Assembly: GCA_964423865.1 (NCBI GenBank)
Contig: CAYRGN010000007.1
Span: forward strand, 41,207-105,206
Length of the DNA stretch: 64,000 nt
Reading direction: 5' to 3'
DNA from: Leadbetterella sp964423865
Lineage (GTDB): Bacteria > Bacteroidota > Bacteroidia > Cytophagales > Spirosomataceae
A program made the translations under genes and the position numbers. Below are positions 34,572 to 42,199 of this stretch, in pieces (the stretch's first letter is position 1; every line of letters starts with the position of its first letter). The notes beneath the pieces were generated by a model. The model did no database searches. It had not been told where the DNA came from and saw only the letters and a list, made by a program, of their open reading frames with translations.

Positions 34572-35160
34572 GATAATATTTAACTTCTATAAATCCCCCG
34601 TAGAGGCTGAACGATAGGCTCTTGCAGAACCCCTTCTCCTGCATCAGTGTTTCTATAGGCGGTAATGCGTTTACCGGTACATTGGCTGTGATACGGAAGA
34701 ACAGATACATGGATTTTAGTAAGATTTTCTGCCAGGAAACGGGCCTTTCAGGGTAATCGATGATAATTACCTGTGAGTTATTCGCAAGAAACGAAGGGAT
34801 ACGAACAATAAGTAATTCTGCCTCTTTCGGGATAAAATTATCCAATAAAAAGGGAATTAATACAATGTCATAAACACGGTCTGGTTGAAAATCAAAAATA
34901 TCCTGCTGAAACCATCGGATATTTCCCGGGCTTTTGGTTTTTGCCACCGCTATCATTTCCGCCGAAATTTCTACGAAATCTATAGGGCCATTCCAATGCG
35001 CAAGGTGACGAAGAATTTCCCCGTCGCCCCCGCCGGCAATCAGTAAACTACAGTCGGGAGAGAGCCCGTCCAGCGCTTTTCGCTGGGCTTCTATCAAAGC
35101 GTTTCCAAAAACCAGTCGACTCAGAAACTGGTACGATCGGGCAAATCTTCCGTAATTCAT
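34561..35160 (-). CDS. Class I SAM-dependent methyltransferase
   Basis: A 199-residue protein with the Rossmann methyltransferase fold: motif I is LLIAGGGDGEILRHL, the acidic residue after beta-2 is in DFVEISAEMI, and further conserved parts are RWFQQDIFDF and YDIVLIPFLLDNF. It starts with NYGRFARSYQFLSRLVFG, a pattern seen in a group of small Bacteroidota methyltransferases of unknown substrate. The 3' end overlaps the terminator hairpin. It is downstream of greA on the same strand (about 97 bases) and may share its transcript. Confidence 0.75.
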   Translation of the reverse strand: MNYGRFARSYQFLSRLVFGNALIEAQRKALDGLSPDCSLLIAGGGDGEILRHLAHWNGPIDFVEISAEMIAVAKTKSPGNIRWFQQDIFDFQPDRVYDIVLIPFLLDNFIPKEAELLIVRIPSFLANNSQVIIIDYPERPVSWQKILLKSMYLFFRITANVPVNALPPIETLMQEKGFCKSLSFSLYGGFIEVKYYHLC

Positions 35161-35256
35161 AAAGAATAAAAAAAACCGCTTAAAAATAAGCGGCTATTGA
35201 CTATGGATGGGGTTTTGGAATATTCTCTCCCGCCGCCGCAGATCGCCATTGTTCAC

Positions 35257-35727
35257 TTATAGCGATATCTCCAGCACTTCCACTTCCACAATTCCTCCCG
35301 GAGCATTGATCTCCGCCTTTTCCCCGGGCGCCTTTCCCAGCAGGCCTTTGGCGAAAGGAGAATTGATGGAAATTTTCCCTTGTTTCAGGTCGGCTTCTTC
35401 TTCCGCCACCAGCGTATAACGCATGGTCGCCTTATTTTTAAGGTTTTTGATCTTTACCGTAGTCATCAAAGACACCTTGGAGGTGTCAATCGTGTCTTCG
35501 TCCAGTATGCGGGCTTTGGCAAATAACTCTTCCAGTTTCGCGATTTCACTTTCCAGCAGGCCCTGAGCATCTTTGGCTGCATCATATTCTGCGTTTTCAG
35601 ATAAATCACCCTTGTCTTTGGCTTCCGCGAGGGCTTTTGAAACTTCTCTCCGTCCTTTTGTCTTCAGGTCGTTAAGTTTGTTTTTTAAATTATCATATCC
35701 CTCCTGGGTATAATATTGGTATGACAT
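35257..35727 (-). CDS. greA: Transcription elongation factor GreA
   Basis: A 156-residue Gre factor that rescues backtracked RNA polymerase. The N-terminal coiled coil spans about residues 5-75 (YDNLKNKLNDLKTKGRREVSKALAEAKDKGDLSENAEYDAAKD), and its tip DLSENAEYDAA carries the acidic pair that stimulates RNA cleavage. The FKBP-like C-terminal domain ends INSPFAKGLLGKAPGEKAEI and EVLEISL. The ATG at 35727 (MSYQYYT) is chosen; another ATG lies six bases upstream. The gene is preceded by a leader with a strong terminator hairpin (35800-35820). Confidence 0.95.
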   Translation of the reverse strand: MSYQYYTQEGYDNLKNKLNDLKTKGRREVSKALAEAKDKGDLSENAEYDAAKDAQGLLESEIAKLEELFAKARILDEDTIDTSKVSLMTTVKIKNLKNKATMRYTLVAEEEADLKQGKISINSPFAKGLLGKAPGEKAEINAPGGIVEVEVLEISL

Positions 35728-35789
35728 GATCATTCGTATTTTAGATGGTTAACGTTGTAAAAAAAATTACCCGCCGCTTGCCGGGGGTA

Positions 35790-35820
35790 GAAAAAAAAAG
35801 AACGGTTAAAAACCGTTCCT
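35790..35820 (-). terminator. Intrinsic terminator inside the greA leader
   Basis: On the minus strand the hairpin GAACGGTTTTTAACCGTTC is followed immediately by nine T residues, a classical Rho-independent terminator. It lies about 65 bases before the greA start and about 100 bases after the promoter, so it would end most transcripts before the gene. Confidence 0.75.
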
Positions 35821-35905
35821 GAAAATGAATTTCATTTCAGAAACTGCTCCCTAAGTTTGACCAGATTTTTTAATATCGTTTCTTCTCATTTAGCGAAAAA
35901 CTTTA
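35795..35905 (-). ncRNA. Candidate greA leader RNA (terminated transcript of about 110 nt)
   Basis: A complete promoter (35909-35938) and an intrinsic terminator (ending near 35790) enclose about 110 bases with no open frame. On the minus strand there is an upstream hairpin (CTGAAATGAAATTCATTTTCAG region, 35820-35841) next to the terminator stem. The product would be a short RNA or an attenuated greA leader, comparable in position to enterobacterial GraL. This is inferred from sequence only. Confidence 0.5.
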
Positions 35906-35908
35906 ATG

Positions 35909-35938
35909 CAAAGATATAAAAGATTCCTTACGTGTCAA
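35909..35938 (-). promoter_or_regulatory. Promoter of the greA leader
   Basis: On the minus strand TTG (complement of 35936-35938) is followed after 19 bases by TATCTTTG (complement of 35909-35916). Both elements and the spacing match the Bacteroidota consensus. No other TAnnTTTG lies between it and greA. Confidence 0.7.
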
Positions 35939-36044
35939 GTAAAACCGTACAAATCGCGGAACCCCGTGATATTTATAATAACAAAATAGGAAAAGTTTAG
36001 TTCAAGTACCCCGGTGCTTTCACCGTATTGTTAATTATATTACG

Positions 36045-36052
36045 TAAATTTG
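36045..36052 (+). promoter_or_regulatory. -7 element for lpdA
   Basis: TAAATTTG matches TAnnTTTG, 34 bases before the lpdA ATG. A TTG lies only 14 bases upstream, shorter than usual. Confidence 0.45.
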
Positions 36053-36086
36053 TCTTCATTTTTTAAAACTTAAAAGTCAGAAATGT

Positions 36087-37478
36087 ATGGCACAATATGA
36101 TGTGGTGATTGTAGGTAGCGGTCCCGGCGGATATGTAACGGCTATCCGGGCGTCACAGTTGGGTTTAAAGGTTGCGATAGTGGAGAAAGAGAATTTAGGA
36201 GGAGTTTGCCTTAACTGGGGATGTATCCCTACCAAAGCATTGTTAAAGTCGGCCCAGGTGTTTCAATATATTCAGCACGCGGAAGATTACGGTATCAAAG
36301 TAGGCAAGGCCGACGCAGACTTCTCTGCGGTAATTGCCCGCTCCCGCGGCGTAGCCGACGGTATGAGCAAGGGCGTGCAGTTCCTGATGAAAAAGAATAA
36401 GATCGATGTGATCAACGGGTTCGGAACCGTAAAGCCCGGGAAAAAAGTAGAGGTGAAAGACCAGGACGGTAAAACCACCACCGTAGAAGGTAAGCATATC
36501 ATTATCGCCACCGGCGCCCGCGCCCGTCAGCTCCCCAATGTGCCGATAGACGGCGAAAAGGTGATCGACTACCGCAAGGCCCTGGTCATGGAAAAGCAGC
36601 CGAAATCTCTCGTGGTGATCGGGTCCGGCGCCATCGGGGTGGAACTGGCCTACGTATATGCCAGCATGGGAACCGAGGTGACCATCGTGGAGTTTATGCC
36701 GAATATTGTGCCGGTAGAAGACGAAGACGTGTCGAAAGAACTGGCCAAGCAATATAAAAAACTGGGGGTAACGCTGCATACCAACTCCAGCGTAGAGAAA
36801 GTGGACATCTCCGGTAAAGGCTGCGTTTCCACCGTGAAAACACCCAAGGGCGAGATCACCATTGAGTCCGACATTGTGCTTTCAGCCGCCGGCATTCAGG
36901 CCAATATTGAAGGAATTGGCCTGGAAGAAACCGGTATTGCTACCGACAAAGGAAAGATTGTAGTAGATGCCTATTACCAGACCAATGTACCCGGTTATTA
37001 CGCCATTGGCGACGTGGTGCCCGGACAAGCCCTGGCGCACGTAGCTTCAGCGGAAGGAATCATCTGCGTAGAAAAGATCGCCGGGCATCATCCCCAGCCC
37101 TTGAATTACGGCAATATCCCGGGATGTACCTATTGTACGCCGGAAGTAGCCTCCGTAGGACTTACCGAGAAAGCGGCCAAAGAAAAAGGGTATGAAATCA
37201 AAGTAGGGAAGTTCCCCTTCTCGGCTTCCGGGAAAGCCAAAGCCGCCGGTGCACCCGAAGGTTTCGTGAAGGTGATCTTTGACGCTAAATACGGGGAGTG
37301 GCTGGGTTGTCACATGATCGGTACCAACGTCACCGAGATGATCGCAGAAGCCGTAGTGGCCCGCAACCTGGAAACCACGGGAATGGAAATTCTGAAGTCG
37401 GTGCACCCGCACCCCACCATGTCAGAAGCCATCATGGAGGCTACCGCCGCCGCTTATGGTGAGGTGATCCATTTGTAA
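36087..37478 (+). CDS. lpdA: Dihydrolipoyl dehydrogenase
   Basis: A 463-residue flavoprotein that reoxidises dihydrolipoamide in pyruvate and 2-oxoacid dehydrogenase complexes and the glycine cleavage system. The FAD-binding motif is VVIVGSGPGGYVTAI, the redox disulfide is GGVCLNWGCIPTKALL (two Cys, four residues apart), the NAD-binding motif is VVIGSGAIGVELA, and YAIGDVVPGQALAHVASAEG is the second FAD motif. The C-terminal interface domain ends with HPHPTMSEAIMEA, which contains the catalytic His-Glu pair. Length is standard. It is monocistronic, closed by an intrinsic terminator; none of the other complex subunits is in the window. Confidence 0.96.
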   Translation: MAQYDVVIVGSGPGGYVTAIRASQLGLKVAIVEKENLGGVCLNWGCIPTKALLKSAQVFQYIQHAEDYGIKVGKADADFSAVIARSRGVADGMSKGVQFLMKKNKIDVINGFGTVKPGKKVEVKDQDGKTTTVEGKHIIIATGARARQLPNVPIDGEKVIDYRKALVMEKQPKSLVVIGSGAIGVELAYVYASMGTEVTIVEFMPNIVPVEDEDVSKELAKQYKKLGVTLHTNSSVEKVDISGKGCVSTVKTPKGEITIESDIVLSAAGIQANIEGIGLEETGIATDKGKIVVDAYYQTNVPGYYAIGDVVPGQALAHVASAEGIICVEKIAGHHPQPLNYGNIPGCTYCTPEVASVGLTEKAAKEKGYEIKVGKFPFSASGKAKAAGAPEGFVKVIFDAKYGEWLGCHMIGTNVTEMIAEAVVARNLETTGMEILKSVHPHPTMSEAIMEATAAAYGEVIHL

Positions 37479-37499
37479 GGGAAATTGGAGATTTTTATA

Positions 37500-37531
37500 G
37501 AGGCTTCCGGGAGACCGGAAGCCTTTTTTTA
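37500..37531 (+). terminator. Intrinsic terminator of lpdA
   Basis: GGCTTCCGG and CCGGAAGCC form a nine-base-pair stem with a GAGA loop, followed by seven T residues. Confidence 0.9.
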
Positions 37532-37543
37532 TCTGGGGGATAG

Positions 37544-37723
37544 CGGTTTTAATCATGCGTTTTCTATCGGTATTTAATCCCTACCGATATGTAATCCCTG
37601 ACGGGATATTTCGGTTTTGATCATACGTTTTCTATCGGTATTTAATCCCTACCGATATGTAATCCCTGACGGGATATTATCGGTTTTGATCATACGTTTT
37701 CTACCGATATGTAATCCCGTCAG
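37544..37723. repeat. Tandem repeat array 1 (about 68-69 bp, three copies)
   Basis: Three copies begin at about 37544, 37612 and 37681. Each opens CGGTTTT(A/G)ATCAT and contains CCCTACCGATATGTAATCCC; the third has lost about 20 internal bases. Copies are nearly identical, so the array is recent. Spacers of the CRISPR kind are absent. Confidence 0.85.
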
Positions 37724-37727
37724 TTTT

Positions 37728-37853
37728 CTTTACCCCGTAGGGGTTAAATATCGGTAGATTAAATGTCGGTAACGCGTCTTTACCCCGTAGGGGTTAAATG
37801 TCGGTAGATTAAATTCGGTAGCGCGTCCTTACCCCGTAGGGGTTAAATATCGG
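37728..37853. repeat. Tandem repeat array 2 (about 50 bp, three copies), overlapping a gene end
   Basis: Copies of TACCCCGTAGGGGTTAAAT begin at about 37731, 37781 and 37830, separated by ATCGGTAGATTAAA-type filler. The unit is partly the inverted complement of array 1 (TTTAAYCCCTAC shared). The last copy covers the final codons and stop of the AlbA_2 gene. No other function is visible in this 350-base interval. Confidence 0.8.
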
Positions 37854-38503
37854 TAATACCGGTCTTCCATCTCGTGTGCAAAAACACGCAGCACTCGTGC
37901 CAGTACCAATAAAACCAGGGTTTTAGAGGCCTGTTTAAGCGAAATGCCTGCAATTCGCGAAAACTCATTGAGCGTAATGCTCTGGTTTTCATCCAGGTAT
38001 TTCATCAGAATATCTTCTTTCTCCCCGTACCGGAAACGGTAACTCTTTTCCTTGAGCCGCTCTTTCAGAATTTCCCGGACCTCCCGGCTGGCCTGTATGG
38101 AACGGTCGGCGTTTCTTACGTACACTTTCCGGTCTTCCTCCTTTCCGGTGGGGTTGAAATACACCAGGCTGTCAGTGCTTTTTGGGATATGATACACCAG
38201 TACCGGTCGGCCGTTTTCCAGCATTACCTCTTCCAGGGTATAGTTCACACGGGGGAAAATATAGCGGGCAAAGCCCTTTTCCATTACGAAACTGTCTTCG
38301 TCGGGGAATTTTAAACCCGAAAGGTCGCCGTTATCGGCTACCCCGAGAAGAAGCATTCCCCCCGAAGTGTTGGCAAACGCCACCACTTCCCGCATGATCT
38401 TGTCGGGGTGGGTGCTTTTGAGCTTAAACTCCAGCTCCTTTCCCTCTCCGTCTTTGACCAGTCTTTTCAAGTCTCGTAACGCTAAACCTTTGAAAGCTGT
38501 CAT
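37829..38503 (-). CDS. AlbA_2 (Schlafen-like) domain protein with a helix-turn-helix C-terminus
   Basis: A 224-residue protein. The N-terminal ~130 residues are an AlbA_2 domain: EGKELEFKLKSTHPDKIMREVVAFANTSGGMLLLGVADNG is the hallmark (E-FK .. FANT-GG--L-GV-D-G). Residues about 160-215 look like a winged helix (DENQSITLNEFSRIAGISLKQASKTLVLLVLARVLRVF). Proteins of this kind are often called ATP-binding or transcriptional regulators, but the biochemical role is unknown. The last eight residues and the stop are encoded by a tandem-repeat copy, so the natural C-terminus may have been altered by repeat expansion. Confidence 0.8.
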   Translation of the reverse strand: MTAFKGLALRDLKRLVKDGEGKELEFKLKSTHPDKIMREVVAFANTSGGMLLLGVADNGDLSGLKFPDEDSFVMEKGFARYIFPRVNYTLEEVMLENGRPVLVYHIPKSTDSLVYFNPTGKEEDRKVYVRNADRSIQASREVREILKERLKEKSYRFRYGEKEDILMKYLDENQSITLNEFSRIAGISLKQASKTLVLLVLARVLRVFAHEMEDRYYRYLTPTG

Positions 38504-38552
38504 CTCGAAACTTTTTATTCAATCCCCGTTGTCTATTGTCCAGGGCTGTATG

Positions 38553-38585
38553 AACAAAAAATGCACCGTTAAGGGTGCATTTTCT
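38553..38585 (-). terminator. Intrinsic terminator of the DUF2795 gene
   Basis: ATGCACC and GGGTGCAT form a perfect stem with a short loop; on the minus strand six T residues follow. It lies 12 bases after the DUF2795 stop. Confidence 0.85.
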
Positions 38586-38596
38586 TTCCTGCCTGT

Positions 38597-38818
38597 TTAG
38601 TATTCATCCTCATTAAAGAAGAAGTCTTCTTTGGTGGGATAATCCGGCCAGATCTCTTCTATATTTTCGTACGGTTGCCCGTCGTCTTCCAATTCAGATA
38701 AATTTTCTATCACCTCATTAGGGGCGCCCGAACGAATCGAGAAATCAATGAGTTCATCTTTAGTTGCTGGCCATGGGGCATCTTCCAGGTAGGAAACAAG
38801 TTCTAGCGTCCAATACAT
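38597..38818 (-). CDS. DUF2795 domain protein
   Basis: A 73-residue acidic protein from ATG 38818, beginning MYWTLELVSYLEDAPWPATK. This start is preferred over the in-frame extension to 38845 because Bacteroidota members of DUF2795 begin with MYWTLEL. The end PDYPTKEDFFFNEDEY is equally typical. The family is small, cytosolic and highly conserved in Bacteroidota, but no activity is known. TACTTTTG (minus strand, 38865-38872) fits a -7 element 46 bases upstream. Confidence 0.88.
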   Translation of the reverse strand: MYWTLELVSYLEDAPWPATKDELIDFSIRSGAPNEVIENLSELEDDGQPYENIEEIWPDYPTKEDFFFNEDEY

Positions 38819-38980
38819 ATTCCCATTTAAATTTAAATTAAACAATTCATTTTGAAATCGGCTGCAAAAGTAAAAAAAACTTTAATCTAAAAACGTATTA
38901 AAGGGAAAAAATTGCTTTCTTGAAAAAGTTAATTCATGCGTCTTAAGCAGGGCGCTTTCTTTCAGTTAATTACATAAAAA

Positions 38981-39739
38981 ATGATGAGACAAAATAGTTC
39001 CGTGAAACTGGAGATTTGTTGTTACAGCGTGCTTTCCTGCCAAAATGCCCAAGAAGGGGGGGCAGACCGCATTGAACTTTGCGGCGGACGGCCCGAAGGC
39101 GGGGTCACGCCGAGCTACGGTACGCTGAAAGCGGTTTTGGACCGGGTAACGATCCCCGTGTATGTGATGATCCGGTCCAGGGGTGGAGATTTCTGCTTCA
39201 ACGAGGCTGAACGGGCCGCCATGCTGGAAGACATACGTATACTCAAAACATTGCAGCCGGGGGGCTTTGTCATCGGTGCGCTCCGCCCTGACGGGTCGCT
39301 GGACCTCGACGTGATCCGGGAGCAGCTGGAGGCCATCGGAAGCTTCCCCGTTACTTTTCACCGCGCGTTTGATATGTGTAAAAATCCGGAAGAAGCCATT
39401 CTGCTTCTGGCAGACCTGGGCATAGAGAATATCCTGACTTCCGGACTTTACCAGACGGCCTGGGAAGGGCGGGAAAACCTGGCCCGTTTTAAAAAGATAG
39501 CGGAAGGCAAAATCAATATTATGGCGGGAAGCGGGGTTACGCCTGCCAATATACGGGAGATTGCGGAAACCGGGGTAGATGCCCTGCACAGTGCGGCCAA
39601 AAAGACCTTTGCCAGTCCCATGGTTTTCCGGAACGAAAGAATCAATATGGGGGGCGACAGCTCGGTAGATGAATTTGCGACCTATGAGGCAGACCTGGAG
39701 ACCATCCGGGAACTCATTGAAATAAGATCAGCAGGCTAA
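38981..39739 (+). CDS. cutC: Copper homeostasis protein CutC family
   Basis: A 252-residue TIM-barrel protein of the CutC family. Recognisable parts are LEICCYSVLSCQNAQEGGADRIELCGGRPEGGVTPS, PVYVMIRSRGGDFCFNEAE, FVIGALRPDGSLD, TFHRAFDM, LTSGLYQTAWEG and MAGSGVTPANI. The family was named for copper tolerance in E. coli, though direct copper binding is disputed. The start at 38981 (ATG ATG AGA) is supported by position but the first residues are variable. The last 26 bases overlap the convergent porT gene. Confidence 0.93.
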   Translation: MMRQNSSVKLEICCYSVLSCQNAQEGGADRIELCGGRPEGGVTPSYGTLKAVLDRVTIPVYVMIRSRGGDFCFNEAERAAMLEDIRILKTLQPGGFVIGALRPDGSLDLDVIREQLEAIGSFPVTFHRAFDMCKNPEEAILLLADLGIENILTSGLYQTAWEGRENLARFKKIAEGKINIMAGSGVTPANIREIAETGVDALHSAAKKTFASPMVFRNERINMGGDSSVDEFATYEADLETIRELIEIRSAG

Positions 39740-40433
39740 CCGAATGGGTTTTCAGGCTTTTGACATCATTCAGAAAAACCAGGTTGTTGTTTTTTCGGGT
39801 CATGTCAAAAAGTCCGTGAGAAAAATGCAGTTCGGGGGTCACTTTAAAATAGGCCCTGAAAATCTCCAGGCCCATGCCGTACTCCAGCATGAGGTCATTG
39901 GTACGCAGTGAGGCGTTGATCACGTTGGTGCTTGACCCTTTGCGGCCTATGGTATTTGTTTCAAAGGCCCAGCGGGCGCCACCGAACACGTACATCCGGG
40001 TGTTGTTCCGCCTTTCCGATTTGTATTTCACATGGAAAGGGATTTCCAGCCAGGCTTTGTCTACCTGGGTTTCTTCTTTGGTGACGTACGCACCCGGCGC
40101 ACCGGTCACATACACCAGGTTTCTTTTCTGCACAGTAATGTTCAGGGGCGAAAAGCGTATGTCAAAAAAATCATCAATGAAATAATTGATCATGGCGCCC
40201 GCCCGTATGGCCGTGGTAGTGGGGGAGGTCAGGGAAAAAACCTGGGTGTTGTCTACGAAAGAAGACCGGAACTTTACATCGTAATGCGTAGCGCCAAAAC
40301 CAATGTAGTAACCGAAACGCAAGGGTTTCGCGTCATAATTGGGTTGGTGCTTGGGTTTCACCTGGGCTTCCACCCCTAAGGTGGAAAGAATAAAAAGAAA
40401 GCACGTTATTTCTTTCCGATATAAACTGAACAT
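39714..40433 (-). CDS. porT: PorT-family outer-membrane beta-barrel protein (type IX secretion)
   Basis: A 239-residue protein with an N-terminal signal sequence (KEITCFLFILSTLGVEAQ) and an eight-stranded-barrel-like pattern with GYYIGFGATHYDVKF, MINYFIDDFFDIRFSPLNI, EIPFHVKYKSERRNNTRMYVFGGARWAFE. PorT is needed for type IX secretion and gliding in Bacteroidota, and porT lies next to ubiE in many of their genomes, as here. This agrees with the T9SS cargo protein at 22495-25359. Its start overlaps the ubiE end by 28 bases in another frame, and its end overlaps cutC on the other strand by 26 bases. Confidence 0.85.
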   Translation of the reverse strand: MFSLYRKEITCFLFILSTLGVEAQVKPKHQPNYDAKPLRFGYYIGFGATHYDVKFRSSFVDNTQVFSLTSPTTTAIRAGAMINYFIDDFFDIRFSPLNITVQKRNLVYVTGAPGAYVTKEETQVDKAWLEIPFHVKYKSERRNNTRMYVFGGARWAFETNTIGRKGSSTNVINASLRTNDLMLEYGMGLEIFRAYFKVTPELHFSHGLFDMTRKNNNLVFLNDVKSLKTHSVSLLILFQ

Positions 40434-41134
40434 ATACCAAATGTAAGCGGAACGGCCCGGGTCTCCTTAAATCCGGCTTCACGATACACCTTCAGGAAGT
40501 CATCCCCGTCTGGAAAAGCCTTCACCGATTCAGGCAGATACGTATAAGCCGATTGATCTTTAGAGATCAGCTTGCCGATCAAGGGTAAAATTTTTGTAGA
40601 GTAGAACCAATAGGCTTGTTTGAAAAAATAATTCCTGGGTTTGGAAAATTCTACCACCATACAGGTACCTCCCGGTTTCAGTACCCTGTGCATGTCAGAA
40701 AGTCCTTTCAGGAGGTTTTCGAAATTCCTTACACCGAACGAAACGATCACCGTGTCGAAAGTATTGTCATTAAAGCCCAGTTTTTCTGAATCGCCGAGCT
40801 GCATTTCGATCTTTTCTTCCAGGCCGAGGCGCTTTATTTTGGCCCGGCCTTCGTCCAGCATCCCCTGGGAAATGTCTACCCCGATGATTTTTCCGGGTTT
40901 GAGGATACGGTGGGCTTCAATGGCCAGGTCGCCGGTGCCCGTGGCGATGTCCAGCATCAGGTCGTTCCGGTTATTTTTCAGCATAGACAGGGCCTTTTTG
41001 CGCCAGTAGATGTCTACTCCGCCGCTCAAAACGTGGTTCAGCAAGTCATATTTTCCTGCTACATTGTCAAACATTTCCGTCACCTGCTCTTTTTTGGAGC
41101 CGGAATTCTCTTTATAGGGAAGTACGCTACTCAT
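40406..41134 (-). CDS. ubiE: Demethylmenaquinone methyltransferase
   Basis: A 242-residue UbiE/MenG C-methyltransferase that makes menaquinone from demethylmenaquinone. SAM motif: LDIATGTGDLAIEA; further signatures are GVDISQGMLDEG, LGFNDNTFDTVIVSFGVRNFEN, MHRVLKPGGTCMVVEFSKP and the ending YIGK. The start overlaps pyrD by four bases (ATGA) and its end overlaps porT, so pyrD-ubiE-porT is a tightly packed operon. In an organism of this type the quinone is menaquinone, hence menG is an equally valid name. Both pyrD and ubiE products touch the quinone pool. Confidence 0.95.
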   Translation of the reverse strand: MSSVLPYKENSGSKKEQVTEMFDNVAGKYDLLNHVLSGGVDIYWRKKALSMLKNNRNDLMLDIATGTGDLAIEAHRILKPGKIIGVDISQGMLDEGRAKIKRLGLEEKIEMQLGDSEKLGFNDNTFDTVIVSFGVRNFENLLKGLSDMHRVLKPGGTCMVVEFSKPRNYFFKQAYWFYSTKILPLIGKLISKDQSAYTYLPESVKAFPDGDDFLKVYREAGFKETRAVPLTFGICSVYIGKK

Positions 41135-42147
41135 GATAGAAAACTTTTATGGATGGTTTTGATCAGGCCGGGGCCTTCGTAAATAAACCCGGAATAGAGC
41201 TGGATAAGGCCCGCGCCCGCGTCGAGCTTTTCTCTGGCGTCTGCGGCCGAATGAATGCCGCCTACGCCGATTACCGGGATGTCGCTCCGGCTCCGGATAT
41301 AGCGAATTACCTCAGTGGAACGCTCGCGCAGAGGCCGCCCGGAGAGCCCGCCCGCGCCGATGTCTTCCACCGCCCGCGTCCCCGTCTTCAGGTTCTCCCG
41401 CGACAACGTGGTATTGGTGGCGATAATGCCCGCGATACCCGACAACGTCACGATCTCTATGATATCGTCTAACTGGGAATCGGTCAGGTCCGGCGCTATT
41501 TTCAGAAAAATCGGTTTTTTTACCGCCTGGTTTTCCGCCTGAAGGCCGGTGAGAATCTCCAGCAGCGGCCCTTTCTCTTGGAGGTCGCGCAAGCCGGGGG
41601 TGTTGGGCGACGACACGTTGACCACAAAGTAATCTACGAGGTCGCGCAAGGCCCGGAAAGTGGTCAGGTAGTCGTTCAGGGCCAGGGCATTGTCTGTTAC
41701 CTTGTTTTTGCCCAGGTTCCCGCCCACCATGATGTCCGATTTGCGTTTACGCAGGTTTTCGGCCAGCTGTTCAATTCCCCGGTTATTGAAGCCCATGCGG
41801 TTAATCAGGGCCGAATCTTTTTTCAGACGAAACAGGCGCTTTTTCGGGTTCCCGTCCTGGGCTTTCGGCGTTACCGTACCTACTTCCACAAACCCGAAAC
41901 CCAGGGCCGCCAGTTCGTCTATCCATTGGCCGTTTTTATCGAAACCCGCGGCCAGCCCTACCGGATTTTTAAAGGTCAGTCCCGCAAATGTGGTGGTCAG
42001 CCGGGCGTCGTTCACCTGGAAAAGTGCGCGAAGAAGGGACTTTCCCCCCGGGAAACGGTAAAGCAATCTCAGGCAGCCCATGGTAAAATAATGGACTTTT
42101 TCCGGGTCAAACCGGGAGAGTACAGGGAAGAGGAGCGTTTTGTACAA
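41131..42147 (-). CDS. pyrD: Quinone-dependent dihydroorotate dehydrogenase (class 2)
   Basis: A 338-residue FMN enzyme of pyrimidine synthesis that oxidises dihydroorotate and reduces membrane quinone. The class 2 N-terminal membrane-association helices are present (YKTLLFPVLSRFDPEKVHYFTM). Conserved blocks are NPVGLAAGFDKNG, GTVTPKAQDGNPKKRLFRL, NRMGFNN, NVSSPNTPGLRDLQ (with the catalytic Ser of class 2), FLKIAPDLTD, IATNTT and GVGGI. It leads the operon pyrD-ubiE-porT from a complete promoter at 42164-42194. Confidence 0.96.
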   Translation of the reverse strand: MYKTLLFPVLSRFDPEKVHYFTMGCLRLLYRFPGGKSLLRALFQVNDARLTTTFAGLTFKNPVGLAAGFDKNGQWIDELAALGFGFVEVGTVTPKAQDGNPKKRLFRLKKDSALINRMGFNNRGIEQLAENLRKRKSDIMVGGNLGKNKVTDNALALNDYLTTFRALRDLVDYFVVNVSSPNTPGLRDLQEKGPLLEILTGLQAENQAVKKPIFLKIAPDLTDSQLDDIIEIVTLSGIAGIIATNTTLSRENLKTGTRAVEDIGAGGLSGRPLRERSTEVIRYIRSRSDIPVIGVGGIHSAADAREKLDAGAGLIQLYSGFIYEGPGLIKTIHKSFLS

Positions 42148-42163
42148 AATTCCTAAATTTTCG

Positions 42164-42194
42164 CAAAATTACGTCGAATATTCAGCTTTGCCAA
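42164..42194 (-). promoter_or_regulatory. Promoter of the pyrD-ubiE-porT operon
   Basis: Minus strand: TTG (complement of 42192-42194), 20 bases, then TAATTTTG (complement of 42164-42171). The pyrD ATG lies 17 bases past the -7 element. It overlaps nothing coding; the upstream gene ends at 42200. Confidence 0.7.
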
Positions 42195-42199
42195 GTAAA

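Noticed and set aside
37544..37853. Possible CRISPR array
   Set aside because: Units are 50-69 bases repeated head to tail without variable spacers of regular length, and no cas gene is present.
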